20,444 nucleotides of DNA, taken from Podochytrium sp. JEL0797. Its lineage: Eukaryota > Chytridiomycota > Chytridiomycetes > Chytridiales > Chytriomycetaceae. This document shows positions 15,314 through 20,444 of the stretch, one piece after another (position 1 is the stretch's first letter; the number at the start of each line of letters is the position of its first letter). The stretch spans positions 1 to 20,444 of the forward strand of contig JADGJG010000426.1 of assembly GCA_027596195.1 (NCBI GenBank), given 5' to 3'. Under the pieces are notes generated by a model, which worked only from the letters and a program-made list of their open reading frames with translations, did no database searches and was not told the DNA's origin. The position numbers and the translations under genes were made by a program.

Positions 15314-18300
15314 ATGGACCCCCGCGATCAACCCGCCGGAACCAACAGCTTCCACCCGCGTGTCAACGGCCTGCAGCAACCCAGGGCTTCCGCCGGCGGC
15401 CAGCAGAGCAGCCAGGTAAGCTTGGTGGTTTCCCTAGTGGCGTCCTAGTTTCCCTAGAGGGGGGCGCCCGAGTGTTTCACCGCCTCATTCATTGACACAC
15501 CACTCTCTGTCAGCTCGCCGCGTTCCTCCGGTCCCGCCTGGACTACGATCCCAGCGACTCGGTCCTCGGCTCTCCCAACGGCAGCGACATCTCGCGCGCA
15601 ACAAGTGCCCCACCCACCCAGATGATGCTGCCGGTAAATATCGTGATGTCATTTTCACAACCAGGAAAACTGATCGTGGCCATATCAAAATACCACCTCG
15701 CACACAGGACGACTCGGACCGTATGCTGGACCCGCGCATGGACCCAGAGTATGCTGCCTATTACTATCAACAATCACGCCTGGATCCGAGGATCCCGCCC
15801 CCGATTTACTCGCCGGGACAGAGCTGGCTGTGGACCCCGCCCGGGAGCAAACAGCCGCAAAGGGGGGTGGACAAGTTTTCGGCTGGACCCAATGGAGAGT
15901 TTTTGGATGAGGTGAGATTTCTTGTTTGAGTAGGGCTTGTGATTGTTCTTTTTTTTCCTTCTTGTTTCGATGCGGGTCCCCTGTTTTGGATGTGTTGGGG
16001 CTCTGCTGGACGTGCGCTTTTTTGGCCGTATTAATCATCCTTCATTCGTCACGGTCACTCCTCGCCTCATGCATTTTTTTGCGTTTTTCCCCCTTCCTTG
16101 TTTGTTCGTTTCGGATTTGAAACGAAAAACCATCCCCACCCCACACCGCTAATCAATCTTTCTTTCCCCAACGCCCCCCCCCCCCCCACAAGCGAGGCGG
16201 CACCCCAACGCCCAACCACCCCAAGGCCCCCCACAACGCCCCCTCCCTTGTGTGTTCGCGTCGGAATTGAAACGAAAAACCATCCCCCCCCCACCCCGCC
16301 AATCACTCTGTCTTTCCCCAACCCCCCCAACCCCTCCAGAACCGATACGACACCCAAGGCCCATCCTCCCACTTCTCCCCCCAACCCCCGCGCTCGCGCT
16401 TCGACACCCAACAACCCCAACAACGCCACGCGACCCCAGACCCCTTCGAAATGGGCCTCAACCTCAAAGACGCGCGTTCCAACACATCTCCCTGGTCCAC
16501 CACAAATACAAACCCCACCCCAACCACCCGCGCCGACAGTCTCCGCGCGGCACAACTCCAACCGGGCCACGACGACTTTATCACACGCACACCTTCCCCT
16601 GGGTTTGCGCGACAACAGGAACTGTTTCAACCTGTTGCGGGCGGGTCTCGTGGCAGCGGGAGTTTGGTCACGTCGCGGTTTGGGGTGGAAGACGGTGGAG
16701 ACGCCTATAATGGCGTTGGGGCTGGCAACAGTCGAATTTCGGCGCTCTTGAATGACGCGAGGGAAGATTTGGCGAGTGTCTTCCCACCCCCGACCGGAGG
16801 AAACCGCAGCGCGAGTACCCCGCCTGTTCAATTTGGTGGCCAGTATTTCGCGCAACAGCAAGCGTCGAGTATGAATTCGGATCTGTTGATGCAAATGCGT
16901 GGGTTGTCGATGCAACAGTTGCAGCAGCAGCAGCAGGAGGAAGACGATTACGCGCAGTTTGGACCTGGGGTTGTGAGACCACAGAGTGTGCAGGCGCGGA
17001 GTCCACCGGGACAGCAGCCTTTTGAGAGGTTGTATCATGATTTTGTGAGGCCCGCGAGTGTGGCGGGGAATCCGTCGTTTGCGAGAGGGCAGCAAGGGTA
17101 TGGAGGTGGGGCGGCGGCGGCGGCGGTGGGGAGTCCCAAGGTTGGGAGGTTGGGGATGGAGAGTTTGTGGAGCGATGCGGGGGGGTATTTGGGGGGTGCG
17201 CCTATGAGAGTTGAGTTTTTTTGTTTTTTGTTTACCTCTTTCCTCCCCGTGTGTCTTTCGTTGCTGCCGTTTTCCTATTCCCGTTCATTTCGCTAAACCC
17301 CCTCTTTCTTTTTCTCTCGAATCAAAAAAAAACACACAGCCCCACTCGGCCGGCTACAACCTCGAACATTTTGCCCAACAAGCTGAAATGATCAAACGCA
17401 ACACGGGCCAGTTCCCGGGAAGCTCCCTTGCGCAACAACAACCCTCCCAACGCCGATTCGACAGCAACGGCCGCGTGACACCCTCGCAGCAAGATTACCT
17501 CCTCCTCCAGCAACAACAGCAAAAGAAGATGCAGTTCCCTGGCGGTGGTGGTATGACAGCGTCGCAGCAGCAACAGTTGTTGATGCGTGAGCAGGCCATG
17601 AGACGAGACTTTTTGGGTGGTGGGGGAGGCATGGGGAGTGGGATGGGGGCTGCCGGGGGGATGATGCAGAAGAGGGTGTCTGGAGAGGAGATGGGGATGG
17701 GGCAGCAGACTGCGAGAAGTGCGTTGTTGGAGGAATTTAGGAACAACAAGAATCGCAAGTTTGAGTTGAGGGTGAGTTTTTTTTTGTATTTTTTTTTGTT
17801 GTTGCTGGCTCTCCCCGTCTCACCCACCATTATTTTCCAACTCTGCCCCCATAGGACATTGTGAACCACATTGTCGAATTCTCGTCTGACCAACACGGCT
17901 CGCGCTTCATTCAACAAAAACTCGAAACGTGTTCGGCGGACGAAAAGCAGCTCGTGTTTGAGGAAATCTTGCCGCACGCTTTGCACCTCATGACGGACGT
18001 GTTTGGCAACTATGTGATTCAGAAAATGTTTGAGTATGGCAATCCGATGCAGAAGCAGTTGATTGCGCGGCAGATGGAGGGACATGTGTTGGCGTTGAGT
18101 TTGCAAATGTATGGGTGTCGTGTTGTGCAGAAGGTGAGGTTTGCGAAGGTGAAGCGCAAACAAGCTGACCATTTTTTTTCACACAAAGGCCCTCGAACAC
18201 GTCCTCCCCGACCAACAATCCTCGCTCATTCTCGAACTCGACGGCAACGTTCTCAAATGCGTCAAGGACCAAAACGGCAACCACGTGATTCAAAAAGCGC

Positions 18301-19222
18301 TCGAGCGGATCCAAGGGCAACACATTCAATTCATTATCGAAGCGTTCCATGGCCAAGTGTATGCCCTTGCGACGCACCCGTACGGATGTCGCGTTATTCA
18401 ACGCATTTTTGAACATTGTGGGGATGAGACGGGACCGCAGTTGACGGCGTATGCTGTATGTTTTATTTTTTTGTTTTTTTGTTTTTGGTTGTTTTGACTC
18501 ACACTTTTGCACACGACAGCCCCTCATTGAAGAACTCCACCGCTACACCATCAACCTCATTCAAGACCAATACGGCAACTACGTGATCCAACACGTTCTC
18601 GAGCGCGGCAAGCCCGCCGACAAGGCCATGATCACGAGCAAAGTGCGTGGCCAGGTGCTCCAAATGAGTAAACACAAGTTTGCGTCGAATGTGGTGGAGA
18701 AGTGTGTTGCGTTTGGGAGTAAATTGGATCGACAGTTGTTGATTGAGGAGGTGATTGCGGTGCGGGCTGATGGGTGAGGATTTTTTTTTGTTGTGGAGGT
18801 TTTTGCTGATTCGGCGTTTTGCAATGGATTTTAGGACTTCGGCGCTCGTGGCCATGATGAAGGACCAGTTTGCCAACTACGTTGTGCAAAAGATGCTCGA
18901 CGTTGTGGATGGGGAGCAGAAGGATATCCTCATTATGAAGATCAAGCCTCATTTGCAGTCGCTCAAAAAGTATACATATGGGAAGCACTTGATCACTAGT
19001 ACGTATTTTCCCTGTTTGTGTGTTTTGGTGTGGTTTGGGTCCAAGAATCTGATTGTTATTATTTCCGAAAACCCAGAGGTCGAGAGAATGCTCCAAATGA
19101 GTGGCCAGTCCACGGGATTGAATTACGACATGCCAGCAGGTGTTAATATGTACAGCCAGCAGCAGCAGCAACACATGTATCAACAACAACAACAACAACA
19201 ACAACAGGAGGATTGGATGTGA
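15314..19222 (+). CDS. Pumilio/Puf RNA-binding protein, ten exons
   Basis: Exons: 15314-15415, 15514-15633, 15708-15911, 16340-17209, 17340-17771, 17855-18133, 18189-18455, 18520-18773, 18835-18998, 19077-19222. They total 2838 nt and give 945 residues. The first 555 residues are low-complexity, Gln/Pro/Gly/Ser-rich, with CAG and CAA runs. Residues from about 558 to 903 form the Puf domain with eight repeats whose RNA-facing motifs read SRFIQ, NYVIQ, CRVVQ, NHVIQ, CRVIQ, NYVIQ, SNVVE and NYVVQ. This series equals that of human PUM1/2, so the predicted target is UGUANAUA in mRNA 3' UTRs. Such proteins repress translation and promote mRNA decay in the cytoplasm. The tail carries polyglutamine encoded by CAA repeats. 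Intron 3 is unusually long (428 nt) and contains a tandem duplication. The donor of intron 4 (GTTGAG, 17210) is weak, so exon 4 may end slightly differently. The start ATG 15314 is the first in-frame one after the promoter. Confidence 0.92.
16090..16322 (+). repeat. 150-bp offset tandem duplication inside Puf intron 3
   Basis: Positions 16090-16172 and 16240-16322 align without gaps at an offset of 150 bp. Shared strings include GAAACGAAAAACCATCCCC and TCTTTCCCCAAC. The first copy keeps a branch-like CGCTAATCA and the second has CGCCAATCA. The real 3' splice site (CTCCAG at 16334-16339) follows the second copy. Poly-C runs lie between and after the copies. Confidence 0.8.
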
Positions 19223-19383
19223 TATAGCCTATATTCTTTGTAAACCTTTAACCCCCTCCAACCTGTCCTCCACACACTTCTTGCACTTTTTTTTGTTATT
19301 TTTTTTGGGTGTTTTTGTTTTTGTTGTTTGTCTGGTTCCGTCGCCTGTGATATCTTTTTCCCCCCGTGCTTTCTGCAAGGTTG

Positions 19384-19389
19384 AATAAA
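19384..19389 (+). terminator. Poly(A) signal of the Puf gene
   Basis: AATAAA lies about 160 nt after the stop codon at 19222, after a T-rich 3' UTR and shortly before the next gene. Confidence 0.45.
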
Positions 19390-19464
19390 AGTTTATATAG
19401 TTTGTTAGTGAACAGAAGGGGGGATGGTGGGGGGAGGAATCCATTCTTCATTCATCCTTTGGAA

Positions 19465-19863
19465 ATGCATCGAAAAATCATCCTCGCAATCGCACTTTCA
19501 GCTCTCGTCACCATGAACACTGCCCACAACGCATCACCAGCCCCCCTCGCCCTCCCCTCCACCCCGCAAGAAGGAGCCCAAACCCTCTCAGTCAGCGGCG
19601 ACAGCGTAACTCTGGACCATCTCGGGCCAGTGGTTATTAATGCAGATGGTACCATGTCCCGAATCACGAACTGGGACATCTTTTCCGAAACCGAGCGTGC
19701 GAATACGATGCGAGTGATTGCGAAGCGCAACAAGATTCGGCTTGCAAAGTTGCAGAAGGAGTTGGAGGAGGCGGAGCGGTTGGATGCGAATGGGGAGCTG
19801 TTGACTTGTATTGCAGAGGGGGCGGAGGACGAGGAGGAAGCGGGTGAGCAGGAGCAGAAATAA
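19465..19863 (+). CDS. Small conserved protein with signal-like N-terminus
   Basis: A single exon encodes 132 residues. Residues 1-20 are hydrophobic (KIILAIALSALVTM) and resemble a signal or mitochondrial targeting sequence. The middle reads VTLDHLGPVVINADGTMSRI, then NWDIFSETERANTMRVIAKRN and RLAKLQKELEEAERL. From memory this DHLGP...NxDGT.SRI.NW...E...T.RV..KRN pattern occurs in short uncharacterised proteins of fungi and other eukaryotes; I know no assigned function. The end is a short acidic tail (EDEEEAGEQEQK). ATG 19465 gives the hydrophobic start. It lies about 75 bp after the Puf poly(A) signal on the same strand, so it has its own short promoter. Confidence 0.7.
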   Translation: MHRKIILAIALSALVTMNTAHNASPAPLALPSTPQEGAQTLSVSGDSVTLDHLGPVVINADGTMSRITNWDIFSETERANTMRVIAKRNKIRLAKLQKELEEAERLDANGELLTCIAEGAEDEEEAGEQEQK

Positions 19864-20444
19864 AAGAGGCCAGATTTGTATGGCATTCGAGAGCTTCGAA
19901 AAAGTTCGGCAAAATTCGATTCTTGGCAAACAACGAACGGCGAACAACTCGCGTTGGAATACTCAAGAAGGAGAAACCGAAACACACCAAATCTGACATG
20001 GTGGAATTTCCCCTTCATATATTTTATTCTAGTTTATAGGAAAAATAAGAACCAAACTTTTTCAACAATTCGTAGAAAATCAACCGCAACCTCCAAGAAA
20101 AATCATGCACCAAAAGTAATAGAAAATTGGCAGGAGATGATGTAGGCGTTGGAATCAGCGAAAAATATGTAAAGATGTCGCAAAAACTAGTGAAAAGTTT
20201 TTTTTCGCATCCCCAGGACAGATATCGCAAATTCTACACCAAATATGATCGAAAATATATATAGCATGTTATACTCGGTGAGTTTGGAAGAATCGGATTC
20301 GACTTCGAAGTGCTAGCGTATTTTTGTGACTCATAACCGATCCCGATGGAATTCCCCGAATATTATTGGATTTTCCAGTTAAGAACCCTCTCTTTATTTT
20401 CCTCTAAAAAATTCAGATCTGTCAAACTTCCGGTCGAGGCTTAA
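19864..20444. other. Downstream AT-rich region, no gene seen
   Basis: Open frames here are short and lack family motifs or splice signals. No repeats or RNA genes were recognised. A gene could begin beyond the window end. Confidence 0.4.

Noticed and set aside
16067..17095. 342-residue open frame on the minus strand opposite Puf exon 4
   Set aside because: It crosses intron 3 and the exon, has Arg/Gly-rich composition typical of antisense frames in GC-rich sequence, and shows no domain.
19452..20018. 188-residue open frame on the minus strand opposite the small conserved protein
   Set aside because: The plus-strand product has a recognisable conserved pattern and signal-like start; the opposite frame has none.

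Overview
The window is eukaryotic and most likely comes from an early-diverging (chytrid-like) fungus. Genes are split by short GT-AG introns of about 50 to 130 nt, often with CTAAT/CTAAC-like branch sites. There are no bacterial operons. Gene content is fungal: a Puf-domain regulator, dihydrofolate reductase, thioredoxin, a laccase-type oxidase, a GPI-type glycoside hydrolase and a chitin-binding repeat protein. The organism assignment is an inference from this content. No tRNA, rRNA or CRISPR array was found.

Layout: (a) 1-1728 holds a 51-bp direct repeat and a minus-strand multi-exon coiled-coil gene whose reading frame is broken. (b) 1882-3526 (minus) holds a membrane protein ending in a GNAT-like exon. 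A decayed copy of its 3' end lies just downstream, with a degenerate GC-rich tandem repeat between them. (c) 4032-4854 (plus) is thioredoxin in six exons, including a proposed 3-nt and a 16-nt exon next to the active site. (d) 5389-11383 (plus) is a run of three secreted proteins: a GH26-like glycosidase with a GPI-type tail, a multicopper oxidase, and a protein with four CBM5/12-like modules. The last two share a cysteine-rich N-terminal module that ends at the same phase-1 intron position. (e) 11566-12289 (minus) is a second GNAT acetyltransferase with a one-base frame disruption. (f) 12352-13320 is a 969-bp element with perfect 11-bp terminal inverted repeats flanked by TTAA on both sides, resembling a non-autonomous piggyBac element. 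(g) 14026-14873 (minus) is dihydrofolate reductase in two exons, again followed by a decayed copy of its own 3' end. (h) 15314-19222 (plus), divergent from DHFR, is a ten-exon Pumilio/Puf protein of 945 residues. (i) 19465-19863 (plus) is a small conserved protein with a signal-like N-terminus.

The main themes are a local cluster of secreted polysaccharide- and phenol-acting proteins built partly by exon shuffling, repeated partial duplication of 3' gene ends, and one small transposon. Exon borders were deduced by reading splice sites and checking phase. The total coding length is a multiple of three for thioredoxin, the GH26-like protein, the oxidase, the CBM protein, DHFR, Puf and the first GNAT gene. 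Transcript evidence would be needed to confirm any of them.
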